The notes under the pieces were generated by a model, which saw only the letters and a list, made by a program, of their open reading frames with translations, was not told where the DNA came from and did no database searches. Shown in pieces: positions 16,418-25,222 of a stretch of 64,000 bases of DNA. The position numbers and the translations under genes are program-made. Positions within the stretch are counted from its first letter, which is position 1; every line of letters starts with the position of its first letter. The stretch is from JBBTTE01 sp038064395. GTDB taxonomy: Bacteria; Patescibacteriota; Saccharimonadia; Saccharimonadales; UBA4665. Location: assembly GCA_038064395.1 (NCBI GenBank), contig JBBTTE010000003.1:310001-374000 (forward strand), in the 5' to 3' direction.

Positions 16418-17275
16418 ATGTCTAATATTGCCGAAACTCGAGTTTCAACTAATCAGTTATATATTGTCAGACGAGCCATTAGTCCTACGATTTTAGATAC
16501 TCCCGCTCTCGTAGATACGATCGGTGGCGTAGACCATGAGGGTTTGCGTGCAGGCAATTGGACTGAGACTTACTGGCGCCAAAATGATACATATGATGGC
16601 ATGGATAAGACCGTCCTGGATGCTGGATTTTATCCGAAACACCAGTCCCCGGTCGATGGCTATATTCTGAGAGGTGCGGCTGGTGAATGCATACGTGTAA
16701 TGATGACGCACCCACCAGACGATACAGACGGTAGGCCAAGCGATGCATCCATCCGTGGCATATCGAAGACAGGCGAGTTTGATCTTAGTTACCATAGAGG
16801 GTTCAGGAGTGCAGGACCAACAGCAACTACAGATACTGGTACTTACAGTTTTGGCTTTAATCTTAGAGAGGGAGATGCTAGAGTCCGCATTAAACCCCTT
16901 CCTCTCGGCCAACTAGTGTTTGAGTGGGACAACACAATTGATGGTGGCATAGTTGATGTAGACGACAGTAGTAGTGTCATTAAGTTTGACAAAGACAATC
17001 TTGAAGTGCACTTAGCCGATGCGTATCACTTCGGTTCTGGATCTAGGCAGAGCTTCGAAGATGTGCTGACGTGGTACAAAGAACTAAGAATGCCAGACAA
17101 AAACCCTGAAGAGCTAGAACGCTGGCTCGAAGCCCTACCAGACACAATTGAGCTCGGAACTCTTGCTGCTCGAGCCAAAAGTCAGGCCGCGCAAGCCTTT
17201 CAAGCCATTGAAGCGGTCTTAGAAGATCCATCAAGAGGCACTAAGCTGCCATTTACCGAATACGTTAAGCTTTAA
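16418..17275 (+). CDS. Hypothetical protein, 285 aa
   Basis: I do not recognise this soluble protein. The first two thirds alternate short strands and turns rich in Gly, Asp and Thr, suggesting a beta-sheet fold. The C-terminal 90 residues look helical (EELERWLEALPDTIELGTLA, AAQAFQAIEAVL). A short string, RIKPLP followed by an aromatic strand, resembles RVKPLP in the unknown minus-strand gene at 59266-59808, hinting at a shared domain. Start follows a good promoter without Shine-Dalgarno. Function unknown. Confidence 0.7.
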   Translation: MSNIAETRVSTNQLYIVRRAISPTILDTPALVDTIGGVDHEGLRAGNWTETYWRQNDTYDGMDKTVLDAGFYPKHQSPVDGYILRGAAGECIRVMMTHPPDDTDGRPSDASIRGISKTGEFDLSYHRGFRSAGPTATTDTGTYSFGFNLREGDARVRIKPLPLGQLVFEWDNTIDGGIVDVDDSSSVIKFDKDNLEVHLADAYHFGSGSRQSFEDVLTWYKELRMPDKNPEELERWLEALPDTIELGTLAARAKSQAAQAFQAIEAVLEDPSRGTKLPFTEYVKL

Positions 17276-17317
17276 GTCGTTTGAGCTGCAACGTTGCCAG
17301 CCTGTTATAATTGGGCA

Positions 17318-17695
17318 ATGCATTTGAACCGACCTCTGTATAGTTTTCTTACCCGCTGGTTCGTCAGTAGCTTGGGTCTATGGATTGCCGCCGGATTCTT
17401 GAGCAATAGTATTAGCTACGACAACAAGCTTAGAGTGATCATCATTGCTGGATTAATCTTGGCCATTATCAATATTGTCATCAAGCCGATCTTAGTTGTA
17501 CTGTCGCTACCAGCTATTCTTGTGACGCTGGGATTATTCATGATTATCATCAATGGACTGACGGTTTTCATCGCTAGTAAGCTGTACGGACCCTTACATG
17601 TGACTAATTTTTGGGCAGCTGTGTTTGCGGGGATGGTCATAGGACTGGTAAACTATTTAGTAACAGCTATTCTGGAGGACACCAAAGCTAAATGA
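17318..17695 (+). CDS. Four-TM small membrane protein (phage holin superfamily IV-like, PF04020 type)
   Basis: 125 aa with four hydrophobic helices and the family's characteristic pattern: a first helix ending in a Gly/Ala-rich stretch, IINIVIKPILVVLSLPAILVTLG in helix 2-3, a central INGLTVFIASKLYG, and a final FAGMVIGLVNYLV. I start at ATG 17318 because TGTTATAAT ends six bases upstream; an in-frame TTG at 17294 would lie before the promoter. It overlaps secG by four bases (ATGA), so the two are co-translated. Despite the name this family is not necessarily phage-derived. Confidence 0.85.
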   Translation: MHLNRPLYSFLTRWFVSSLGLWIAAGFLSNSISYDNKLRVIIIAGLILAIINIVIKPILVVLSLPAILVTLGLFMIIINGLTVFIASKLYGPLHVTNFWAAVFAGMVIGLVNYLVTAILEDTKAK

Positions 17696-17907
17696 GTATC
17701 TACAACTACATAACAATCGCTTCCATGGTCTTGATGACCTTCCTGATCCTTATTCAGACCCGTGGGGCTAGTCTGGGCGCGGGACTTGGCGGCGCAGGTG
17801 AAGTTAACACAACTCGCCGCGGCACGGACAAGACGATATTCCAGATAACGATTGTTTGTGCGCTGGTTTTTGGACTCTCTCTGATCCTGAGTGTTCTTGT
17901 TAAATAG
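17692..17907 (+). CDS. secG: Preprotein translocase subunit SecG
   Basis: Small auxiliary subunit of the SecYEG channel, 71 aa with two transmembrane helices (residues 4-22 and 50-69) flanking the conserved LIQTRGASLGAGLGGAGE loop, then a basic TTRRGTDK stretch. Length and order are typical of SecG. It overlaps the preceding membrane protein by four bases and is followed closely by a secreted-type binding protein. Confidence 0.92.
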   Translation: MSIYNYITIASMVLMTFLILIQTRGASLGAGLGGAGEVNTTRRGTDKTIFQITIVCALVFGLSLILSVLVK

Positions 17908-17925
17908 TAAGGTGGGCATGCGCCG

Positions 17926-19710
17926 ATGAAAACGCGATTGATAAGACTGCGCTTTAGGCGTAGATTCCGCAAGAGCCAACAACAAGTTGGTGATCTCAGC
18001 ACGCAAGCCGAACAGGGTATCGACAGGCACTTCTTCAAGCGGTTTGAGCGCCTTTTACCTATTCGGCGCTTTTTGCTTGGGTGGATTGGCCTAGTGGTGC
18101 TGCTAATCGCAGGTCTAATTGCTCAAAACCTCACGCTCAGCACCCATTATCAGACGCTCAGAAGTGTACCAGGTGGTATTTATAAGGAAGGTGTACGAGG
18201 CAGGTTCACTAATGCTAATCCTATGTATGCGACGACCGATGCAGATACAACTGTTTCGCGCTTGATCTTCGCTGGCTTGTTCACTTATGACAAAGAAGGC
18301 AAGCTCGTCGGTGATCTGGCGCAGGAGTATGCAGTTGATGAGCACGGCACGACTTACACAGTTCGTCTTAAGCCTAATTTGACGTGGCAAGATGGCCAGA
18401 AATTGACAAGTAAGGACGTGGTATTCACCTATCAAGCTATCCAGAACCCAGATGCACAGTCACCACTCCAGAGCAGCTGGCAGAAGATTAGTGTTACGGC
18501 GACTGACGAGAGTACGGTTGTATTCAAGCTGCCGAGTGCCTTGGCTTCGTTCCCGTACACAATGACTAACGGCATTGTGCCAGAACACATATTGTCCAAG
18601 GTGCCAGCCACCGATATGCGATCAGCTGACTTCAACACAGTTCATCCAATTGGTGCTGGACCGTTCGCATGGCGAGCTATTCAGGTCACCGGCAATGGTG
18701 ACCCTAAGACAGCCGAAGAGCAGATAGCTCTCAAACCTTTCAAGGCCTATCAGGGTGGTGCACCCAAGCTGCAAGAGTTTGTAGTTAGAGTGTTTGCCGA
18801 TGCCGATCAACTCATCAAGGCCTATAATGATAATCAATTGACCGCAATCGAAGGTTATACTGCAGTGCCAAGAGAATTACGTAACAATCATTCGATCGTG
18901 CAGAATAACTTGCCGCTTAGAGCTGCGAATATGGTCTTCTTCAAGACAACTGCAGGAGTATTAGCCAATCAACCCGTTCGACGGGCTTTGGTTCAAGGTA
19001 CCAACACCAACAGCATAATCAAGAACCTCGGCTATACAACTCGTGCTGTTCGCGAACCATTCCTAGCTGGTCAGCTGGGTTATGATCCGTCCTTAGCTCA
19101 AGCTTCTTTCGATCTCAACGCTGCCAAAGCTGCGCTCGAAGCTGATGGCTGGCAACTCGACAAGAGCGGCTTCCGTAGCAAGGCTGGACAACCGTTGGCC
19201 TTCACATTAACCGTACCAAATGCTGTGGAAGGCCGCTCGGTGGGCGCTCAATTACAAAAGCAATGGAAGCAGCTGGGCGTTAAGGTCAATACCCAAGTCT
19301 TAGGCGCTTCAGAGTTCCAGAACGCCCTAACTTATCACAGCTATGATGCTGTTCTTAACGGCATCTCAATCGGGATTGATCCTGACGTTTTCGTCTACTG
19401 GGACAGCACGCAGGCAGATATCCGTTCAGCCAATCGCCTGAACTTGTCAGAGTACAAGAACACCTCAGCTGATGCGGCGCTCGAATCTGGAAGAACCAGA
19501 ATTGACCCCACATTACGCATCATTAAGTACAAACCATTCTTGCAGGAATGGCAGAAAGACGCTCCTGCCCTAGGTCTATATCAGCCAAGGCTGCTGTATA
19601 TAACGCGTGGTTCGGTTGATGGTCTCGACGATCGTCCGCTCACGACTTCTAGTGATCGCTTCTCTAATGTGCAGAACTGGCAAATACGTCAAGCTCGCGT
19701 TACCAACTAA
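17926..19710 (+). CDS. Membrane-anchored solute-binding protein, family 5 (peptide type)
   Basis: 594 aa. A basic cytoplasmic N-terminus of about 48 residues and one transmembrane helix (RFLLGWIGLVVLLIAGLIAQN) replace the usual cleaved signal or lipobox. The extracellular part matches SBP_bac_5: ANPMYATTDADTTVSRLIFAGLF, LVGDLAQEYAVDEHGTTYTVRLKPNLTWQDG, and DVVFTYQAIQNP. It probably binds oligopeptides. No permease or ATPase genes for such an importer are adjacent, so it must act with components elsewhere or as a stand-alone receptor. It begins 18 bases after secG. Confidence 0.88.
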   Translation: MKTRLIRLRFRRRFRKSQQQVGDLSTQAEQGIDRHFFKRFERLLPIRRFLLGWIGLVVLLIAGLIAQNLTLSTHYQTLRSVPGGIYKEGVRGRFTNANPMYATTDADTTVSRLIFAGLFTYDKEGKLVGDLAQEYAVDEHGTTYTVRLKPNLTWQDGQKLTSKDVVFTYQAIQNPDAQSPLQSSWQKISVTATDESTVVFKLPSALASFPYTMTNGIVPEHILSKVPATDMRSADFNTVHPIGAGPFAWRAIQVTGNGDPKTAEEQIALKPFKAYQGGAPKLQEFVVRVFADADQLIKAYNDNQLTAIEGYTAVPRELRNNHSIVQNNLPLRAANMVFFKTTAGVLANQPVRRALVQGTNTNSIIKNLGYTTRAVREPFLAGQLGYDPSLAQASFDLNAAKAALEADGWQLDKSGFRSKAGQPLAFTLTVPNAVEGRSVGAQLQKQWKQLGVKVNTQVLGASEFQNALTYHSYDAVLNGISIGIDPDVFVYWDSTQADIRSANRLNLSEYKNTSADAALESGRTRIDPTLRIIKYKPFLQEWQKDAPALGLYQPRLLYITRGSVDGLDDRPLTTSSDRFSNVQNWQIRQARVTN

Positions 19711-19821
19711 ACTAGAGCGACGTCGTGCATCTTAACCCTCTGGCACAAACACGCCGCCCGCGTAACGCACGATGGTTGGCGAATTTGCGATACTTACTTA
19801 GTTGAATTATTCTTTAGAGAT

Positions 19822-19908
19822 GCGGATGTGGCGGAATTGGTAGACGCGCTAGCTTCAGGAGCTAGTGAGCTTAGGCTCGTGGAGGTTCAAGTCCTCTCAT
19901 CCGCACCA
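19822..19908 (+). tRNA. tRNA-Leu (anticodon CAG)
   Basis: An 87-base class II tRNA with encoded CCA. Acceptor arms GCGGATG/CATCCGC; anticodon stem CTAGC/GCTAG around loop TTCAGGA; long variable arm GAGCTTAGGCTC; T arm GGAGGTTCAAGTCCTC. The upstream region 19711-19821 holds no gene. It contains TCGTGC and GCACGA, which could form a hairpin after the binding-protein gene. Confidence 0.96.
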
Positions 19909-19962
19909 TGCTTGAACCATAAGCAGAGCTAGCCCTCATGTGCTATCATAACTGTTATAACT

Positions 19963-19998
19963 ATGCTTGAAGTTGATAGGGTAAACACTGATGAGTAA
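19963..19998 (+). CDS. Mini-ORF overlapping the FAD-oxidase start
   Basis: An 11-codon ORF, MLEVDRVNTDE, begins a few bases after TGCTATCAT/TGTTATAAC promoter-like boxes and ends at TAA 19996-19998, across the ATG (19991) of the next gene. This stop/start overlap would favour translational coupling. It parallels the mini-ORF at 9958-9990. Chance occurrence cannot be excluded for so short an ORF. Confidence 0.3.
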   Translation: MLEVDRVNTDE

Positions 19999-21622
19999 GG
20001 TTGCGCACTACTTGCAAGAGCATCTAGTGGGCGAAGTGATGACGAGTACTGATGCTCGCCGTTACTTTGCTACTGATGGCAGTATATTGCAGCTTGCGCC
20101 AGCTCTGATAGCCTATCCCAAGAGCGAAAACGATGTTCGCAAAACTGCTCGCTTCGCTTGGCAACTAGCCGAACGCGGCCGAGTAATTCCAGTCACAGCC
20201 AGAGGTTCTGGCACTAGCCAATCTGGCGCTGCTCTGACCAACGGCATCTTGATCGTTTTCCCGGCTCACATGAACCGCATTCTAGAACTTGACACTAAGG
20301 CCAACACCGTAACTGTCGAACCTGGCATCAATTACGGCAAGCTACAACAGGCTCTCAATACTCATAGCCGCTTCATACCTGCCTATCCGCCATCGGTTGA
20401 ATACTCAACAGTTGGTGGCGCTATTGCCGACAATGCCTTCGGTGAAAAATCGGTGAAATACGGAGATACTAGAAGTGCTGTCAAAAGCCTAAGAATCGTC
20501 TTGGCTAATGGCGAAGTTATTGAGATTAAGCGACTCAGCAAGCGTGAATTAAGCAAGAAACTTGGTCTTGCGACATTCGAAGGCGAAATATACCGCTCAC
20601 TGGACACCTTATTAGAAGAGCAGCACGAACTGCTTCAGCAATTAGAGCGTGGCACAATCAGGAACAACGCAGGTTACCAGCTGTATGACATTAAGCGCCG
20701 CGACGGCTCATTCGACCTGACCCCGCTGATTATTGGCAGCCAGGGCACACTAGGCATTATTACCGAAGCCGTACTTACTACAGAGCCTCACAATCCTGAG
20801 ACAACCCTTATCATGGCCGAATTCGACAGCTTGGAGCAAGCTCAGAACGCCGTTCTGGAGCTCAAGCAACTCTCAGAACCACCAAGCGCCATAGAGTTAG
20901 TAGACTCGAATGTCTTACAGCAAGTTCATGAGCTCAACCCTAACCAGCTAGCCGAGATCATTAAGCCGCCTTTCCCTAGCGTGACTTTGTTAGTCGAGTT
21001 CGACAACCCTGACCGTGTAGTTAAGAAGCTCACTAAGAAAGCTCTCAAGATCTTCGACAAATACTCTAAGGGGGTGGAAGTTTCGACTGACCCTGATCGC
21101 CAACAGCAACTATTGAAGGTTCGCCAGGCTGTTAACTCACTAATCGGCCATAACAATGGTTTGCTGCGAGCTCTGCCACTCTTCGACGGCTCAGTCGCGC
21201 CCGATCGCCTACGTGAATATATTGAGGGCGTATATAGTCTGATGGAGTCTAACAATCTCAAGCCAGCTGTCTGGGGGCATGCAGGTGATGGTAGCCTTCA
21301 CTTGCAACCACTGCTCAACATAGGACAAGTTGGTGACCGCCAGAAGGTCTTCCGCTTGCTTAACGACTACCACAAGCTAGTTATCAGTCTTGGCGGCAGC
21401 ATTAGCTCACAAGCAGGTGACGGCCGGTTGCGCACCCCATATCTCGAAGGCATGTATGGTCCTGAACTCTACGCTTTGCTCGGAAAGGTTAAAAAAATCT
21501 TTGATCCCTACGGCACACTCAACGCTGGTGTTAAGTTCGATACTTCAATGGACGACCTCAAGGCTATTATTCGCAGCGACTACGGCGTTGACCATCTCTA
21601 CGACCATTTGCCAAGAAGCTAA
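19991..21622 (+). CDS. FAD-binding oxidoreductase, GlcD/lactate dehydrogenase-like
   Basis: 543 aa flavoprotein of the VAO/PCMH family. The FAD-binding half shows PVTARGSGTSQSGAALTNGI (about residues 70-90), TVEPGINYGKLQQAL, and YSTVGGAIADNAFGEKSVKYGDT; the C-terminal FAD-oxidase C domain ends with a histidine-containing WGHAGDGSLHLQP. Substrate is probably a 2-hydroxy acid such as lactate or glycolate. The Cys-rich iron-sulfur module that often follows is absent. It lies between tRNA genes and seems monocistronic. Confidence 0.88.
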   Translation: MSKVAHYLQEHLVGEVMTSTDARRYFATDGSILQLAPALIAYPKSENDVRKTARFAWQLAERGRVIPVTARGSGTSQSGAALTNGILIVFPAHMNRILELDTKANTVTVEPGINYGKLQQALNTHSRFIPAYPPSVEYSTVGGAIADNAFGEKSVKYGDTRSAVKSLRIVLANGEVIEIKRLSKRELSKKLGLATFEGEIYRSLDTLLEEQHELLQQLERGTIRNNAGYQLYDIKRRDGSFDLTPLIIGSQGTLGIITEAVLTTEPHNPETTLIMAEFDSLEQAQNAVLELKQLSEPPSAIELVDSNVLQQVHELNPNQLAEIIKPPFPSVTLLVEFDNPDRVVKKLTKKALKIFDKYSKGVEVSTDPDRQQQLLKVRQAVNSLIGHNNGLLRALPLFDGSVAPDRLREYIEGVYSLMESNNLKPAVWGHAGDGSLHLQPLLNIGQVGDRQKVFRLLNDYHKLVISLGGSISSQAGDGRLRTPYLEGMYGPELYALLGKVKKIFDPYGTLNAGVKFDTSMDDLKAIIRSDYGVDHLYDHLPRS

Positions 21623-21670
21623 CTTGAGTTTTTGGCCCAAAACAGATACCATATGATGGTCTTTGAATGC

Positions 21671-21757
21671 GCGGACGTGGCGGAATTGGTAGACGCGCTA
21701 CCTTGAGGTGGTAGTGGGAGTAATCCTGTGGAGGTTCAAGTCCTCTCGTCCGCACCA
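21671..21757 (+). tRNA. tRNA-Leu (anticodon GAG)
   Basis: 87-base class II tRNA with CCA. Acceptor GCGGACG/CGTCCGC; anticodon stem CTACC/GGTAG around TTGAGGT; T arm identical to the CAG isoacceptor 1.8 kb upstream, suggesting descent from a duplication. Sixteen bases separate it from tRNA-Val, so the two are likely co-transcribed. Confidence 0.96.
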
Positions 21758-21773
21758 AGCGCTCCAAACACAT

Positions 21774-21850
21774 GGGTGATTAGCTCAGTTGGCTAGAGCA
21801 CCTCGTTTACACCGAGGGGGTCGGGGGTTCGAATCCCTCATCACCCACCA
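21774..21850 (+). tRNA. tRNA-Val (anticodon TAC)
   Basis: 77-base tRNA with encoded CCA: acceptor GGGTGAT/ATCACCC, anticodon stem CCTCG/CGAGG around TTTACAC, T arm GGGGGTTCGAATCCCTC. Canonical G18-G19 and T54-T55-C56 are present. Confidence 0.96.
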
Positions 21851-21917
21851 TTATCATTTCTGCAGACAATCAAAAGCATATTTGCATTAAGACAAAAACC
21901 TGATAAAGTTCGTTTAT

Positions 21918-22487
21918 ATGTACAAACAAAGCCCAACAGAAACATTCCCAAGAGTTGACGCTACTTTACTCCAAGACATGCGTATTCTTGAGTTATTAAA
22001 GCCGACTCCGAAGGAAGAAAAAATGACTTGGGGCGGTCCCGACACCAAGATGTTCAATAACATCGGCGCAATATTCGTCGAGGCTGCCTTCATCGCAATG
22101 CCGACCCCACAAGCCGCCAACCGCAAGCCGAGTCCTGAATTCGTCCCGTCAAGTATTGAGGAACTGACAGCCGCGGACAGAGGAGTCCCTGAGCTAGAAG
22201 AGCTACCCAAAATATGGTCACCACAACACTCCTTGATCGTCGAGTTTGCGCGACCACTCAATAGGCCCAAGCTTTTCTTAAGGGACAAGGCGCAATTCAC
22301 GAAGACCTACAGCCTCAAACAACAAGAAAGCGGCTTGTTCGCCATAAGAGCAAGGATGGAACCAAAAGAAATGTCGGTTGGTATGTCAGCTCTGACGGCG
22401 GCACTGATAGAAAGCTCAATGCAAGCTGACCCCGAGCTACTTCAGCATATTGGCTTAGAAGGGGTGAGTGAGACGCCACAGCGTTGA
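21918..22487 (+). CDS. Hypothetical protein, 189 aa
   Basis: Unrecognised soluble protein with no membrane segment. The middle is Pro-rich (MPTPQAANRKPSPEFVPSS). The C-terminal part has a few strands and an amphipathic helix (MSALTAALIESSMQ). The ATG follows TTCGTTTAT with no clear Shine-Dalgarno. The last 33 bases overlap the convergent D,D-carboxypeptidase gene. Confidence 0.6.
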   Translation: MYKQSPTETFPRVDATLLQDMRILELLKPTPKEEKMTWGGPDTKMFNNIGAIFVEAAFIAMPTPQAANRKPSPEFVPSSIEELTAADRGVPELEELPKIWSPQHSLIVEFARPLNRPKLFLRDKAQFTKTYSLKQQESGLFAIRARMEPKEMSVGMSALTAALIESSMQADPELLQHIGLEGVSETPQR

Positions 22488-23669
22488 TGGCTTAGTCGGT
22501 ACGGTGCTCAGTTTGATTGCTACGGTACTATTGCCTGTGGAGCGAGTAGCAATCAATTGCCCTACGTTCTGTCCGACCCTGGCCGTGCTAGGCGTCAATG
22601 GTTTTAGTTTTGTGCTAGTTGATACTTCTTGATTGCCCCATAGGGTAGTTTTCAGGTCGGCTGCTGCGTAAGCATTTACGGTACCGTCCCAAGGGGATTT
22701 ATAGCTGCCGACAACTTGGCCTGCTTTGACTGCTGTTACGGTTCTGAAGTTAGCCTTAGCACTATCTAGTAGAGGCAAACTATCCTTCATAGCTACAAAC
22801 AAGCTTGGTGAGCCAACTACTGCAGTCGTGACTGTGACGACCTTGCCATCGACAACAGTATTAGCGGCCGAAACAAACACACCGCCCGCCTCTTCGGTGT
22901 TGCCGGTTTTGATGCCAACTACGCCGTCAGTTCCGAGGAGGAAGTTGACGTTTTTGACCGTGCCAGCAACAGGTAGTTCAGTCGATGGCTGGCCAACGAT
23001 TTCGGCTAGGACTGGATTCTCCATGGCGGCTTTGCCCAAGTGAACCAAATCTAGCGCCGTGCTAGTTGTGTCAGGAGCCAAACCGCTAGCGTCGCTACCA
23101 GTCTTAGTGTTGCTTAGGCCAAGTGACGACAGGTATGCATTGGCTGCCACCTTGTAGTTCGCCATTGAGCCGAAGGCCCATACCGCCAAGCTATCAGCAA
23201 TGTTATTGGCTGAGGGCAGCATTATTGCTTGTAGCATTTGATATTCGCTGATTTGTTCACCAGCAGAAACGCGTACTACTGAGCCACCCTTGGCAGCATA
23301 ATCTTGATAACGAGCTACATCATCGGCGGTCATGGTTATTATCGGACCCTGTTGACCTTTGGTGAGGGGCTTCTTGTCCAACACTACTAGTGCGGTAATT
23401 ATCTTGGCGGCACTGGCTGTTGGAGCGGGCTTCTGCTCGCCATTGGTTTCCACAATATTGGTTCCTACAATGCCAACTGCAGCTTGTCCGGTGCTCGGCC
23501 ATGCTAGCTGAGTGGCGACTGGTTTGGGCTTAGGAATGGATATGAGAGTCGGCTTGATTGTTGGTAATGAGCGGCTGAGAGCCCAGAAGCTATAAGCGCC
23601 AAACACTACGAATATCGCTAGAACTATTGCTAACACCTTGGGCCAGCGTCGTTTATGGATGATTTTCAT
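22455..23669 (-). CDS. dacA: D-alanyl-D-alanine carboxypeptidase (S11 penicillin-binding protein)
   Basis: Low-molecular-mass PBP that trims the terminal D-Ala of peptidoglycan stem peptides; 404 aa. One N-terminal transmembrane helix (KVLAIVLAIFVVFGAYSFWAL) anchors it outside. The three active-site motifs are visible: SAAK (nucleophile Ser), SANN, and KTGNTEEAGG. A C-terminal beta domain of about 100 residues follows. Together with the MurF-like ligase and Ddl in this window it indicates that the cell builds and edits its own peptidoglycan. Confidence 0.92.
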   Translation of the reverse strand: MKIIHKRRWPKVLAIVLAIFVVFGAYSFWALSRSLPTIKPTLISIPKPKPVATQLAWPSTGQAAVGIVGTNIVETNGEQKPAPTASAAKIITALVVLDKKPLTKGQQGPIITMTADDVARYQDYAAKGGSVVRVSAGEQISEYQMLQAIMLPSANNIADSLAVWAFGSMANYKVAANAYLSSLGLSNTKTGSDASGLAPDTTSTALDLVHLGKAAMENPVLAEIVGQPSTELPVAGTVKNVNFLLGTDGVVGIKTGNTEEAGGVFVSAANTVVDGKVVTVTTAVVGSPSLFVAMKDSLPLLDSAKANFRTVTAVKAGQVVGSYKSPWDGTVNAYAAADLKTTLWGNQEVSTSTKLKPLTPSTARVGQNVGQLIATRSTGNSTVAIKLSTVPTKPSTLWRLTHPF

Positions 23670-23743
23670 AGGCTTTTATATGATACAGCAACACTCGACC
23701 CTATGCTGTATAATGAGGTGACAATCATAAGGAGTTTTAGCAC

Positions 23744-24304
23744 ATGGTCTTCATCATTATCGGAGTTATCGTACTTATCGTGGCCATCTTGGCATTCATG
23801 TATAACGCACTGGTGCGTCTCAACCAGCAGGCTAGCGAAGCTTGGAGCGATATCACCGTCCAACTGAAGCGCCGTTATGACCTCATCCCTAACCTAGTCA
23901 ACACAGTTAAGGGCTATGCGAGTCACGAGAAGACCGTCTTCGAAGACGTTACCAAAGCTCGCACAGCTGGCATGAACGCTAGTGGTGTAGCTGAGACAGC
24001 CAAGGCCGACAACATGTTCCAAGAGACACTTAAGAGCCTGTTCGCCGTTGCTGAGGCCTATCCTGACCTTAAGGCATCGGCCAACTTCCAGCAGCTTCAA
24101 GCTGAGATAACTGACACTGAGGACAAGATCCAAGCGTCTAGGCGCTTCTACAACGGCGTGGTTCGTGACTTCAATACTAAGCGCAAGACTTTCCCGACTA
24201 ATATCTTCGCTGGCGTGCTTGGCTTCAAGACTGACAAGGAATTCTACGAAGTAGACGAAGCTGCATCAGCTCAAATCGCTAACCCTGTCGAAGTCAAATT
24301 CTAG
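23744..24304 (+). CDS. lemA: LemA family protein
   Basis: 186 aa: an N-terminal transmembrane helix (VIVLIVAILAFMYNALVRL) followed by the four-helix LemA domain, with the hallmark QQASEAWSDITVQLKRRYDLIPNLVNTVKGYASHE region (residues 24-58) and the C-terminal YNGVVRDFNTKRKTFPTNIFA. A TGTATAAT promoter and AAGGAG precede the ATG. It is directly upstream of htpX, the classic pairing. LemA may help regulate or present substrates to the protease; its precise job is unsettled. Confidence 0.95.
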   Translation: MVFIIIGVIVLIVAILAFMYNALVRLNQQASEAWSDITVQLKRRYDLIPNLVNTVKGYASHEKTVFEDVTKARTAGMNASGVAETAKADNMFQETLKSLFAVAEAYPDLKASANFQQLQAEITDTEDKIQASRRFYNGVVRDFNTKRKTFPTNIFAGVLGFKTDKEFYEVDEAASAQIANPVEVKF

Positions 24305-24308
24305 GTAA

Positions 24309-25184
24309 ATGTACTCAAATATAGCTGCCAACAAGCGCAAGACCTTCTATATCATGGCCGTATTCATGGTGTTCGTGGCTCTGATAATCTGGCTGTTTGA
24401 TAAATATCTTGGTGGCAGTACGGGCGTGTTCTATGGTGGCCTGATCGGTGCTGCCTTTTACGTGCTGATAACTTATTACGCTGGATCAAGAGCGGCTCTA
24501 GCCGTTAACCGTGCGCATGAAATCCAGAAGAAGGATAATCCACGCTTGTGGCGAATCGTAGAGAACCTAGCGATTACTGACGGCCTGCCAATGCCTAAGG
24601 TCTATATCATGGATGACCCAGCACCCAATGCCTTTGCTACGGGTCGTGATCCCAAGAGTTCCGCAGTCTGCGTTACAAGTGGCTTGTTGGATCTGATGAC
24701 TGACACCGAGCTGCAGGGTGTTCTGGCTCATGAGATGGGCCACATTAAGAACTATGATATCCGTGTCAGCATGGTCGCCTTTGCTCTGACTGCTCTTATA
24801 TCTCTGCTAGCCGACATTATGCTTCGCCTGACGTGGTTCAGTGATGATGAGCGTGAGAACAATCAAGTCTTCTTGATCCTAGGGATAGTGGCAGCGATCC
24901 TGGCACCTGTCGTAGCTACGATGATTCAGTTGGCCATCTCGCGTCAGCGCGAATACCTAGCTGATGCTACTGGCGCACTCACCACTCGTTATCCAGAAGG
25001 CTTGGCTAGCGCTCTGACTAAGATCAAAGAATCTGGCAGCGTAGCTCGTCACCAGAACAGCTCAACAGCTCATTTATTCTTCGTTAATCCACTCAAGAAG
25101 GGCAGTCTAGCAGGGCTGTTCAGTACTCACCCACCACTGGATGACCGTATTGCTCGTCTTCGTTCGATGGGTACTCACGCCTAA
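24309..25184 (+). CDS. htpX: Membrane zinc protease HtpX
   Basis: M48 endopeptidase for quality control of membrane proteins, 291 aa. Two N-terminal transmembrane helices (residues 15-33 and 38-55), the zinc motif HEMGH (LAHEMGHIKNYD), two more helices, and the third ligand Glu in SRQREYLADATGA. It begins four bases after lemA, so the pair is an operon. No missing catalytic residue. Confidence 0.95.
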   Translation: MYSNIAANKRKTFYIMAVFMVFVALIIWLFDKYLGGSTGVFYGGLIGAAFYVLITYYAGSRAALAVNRAHEIQKKDNPRLWRIVENLAITDGLPMPKVYIMDDPAPNAFATGRDPKSSAVCVTSGLLDLMTDTELQGVLAHEMGHIKNYDIRVSMVAFALTALISLLADIMLRLTWFSDDERENNQVFLILGIVAAILAPVVATMIQLAISRQREYLADATGALTTRYPEGLASALTKIKESGSVARHQNSSTAHLFFVNPLKKGSLAGLFSTHPPLDDRIARLRSMGTHA

Positions 25185-25222
25185 TGTGACCAGATACAAG
25201 GTTCTTCTTATATAATAGATAC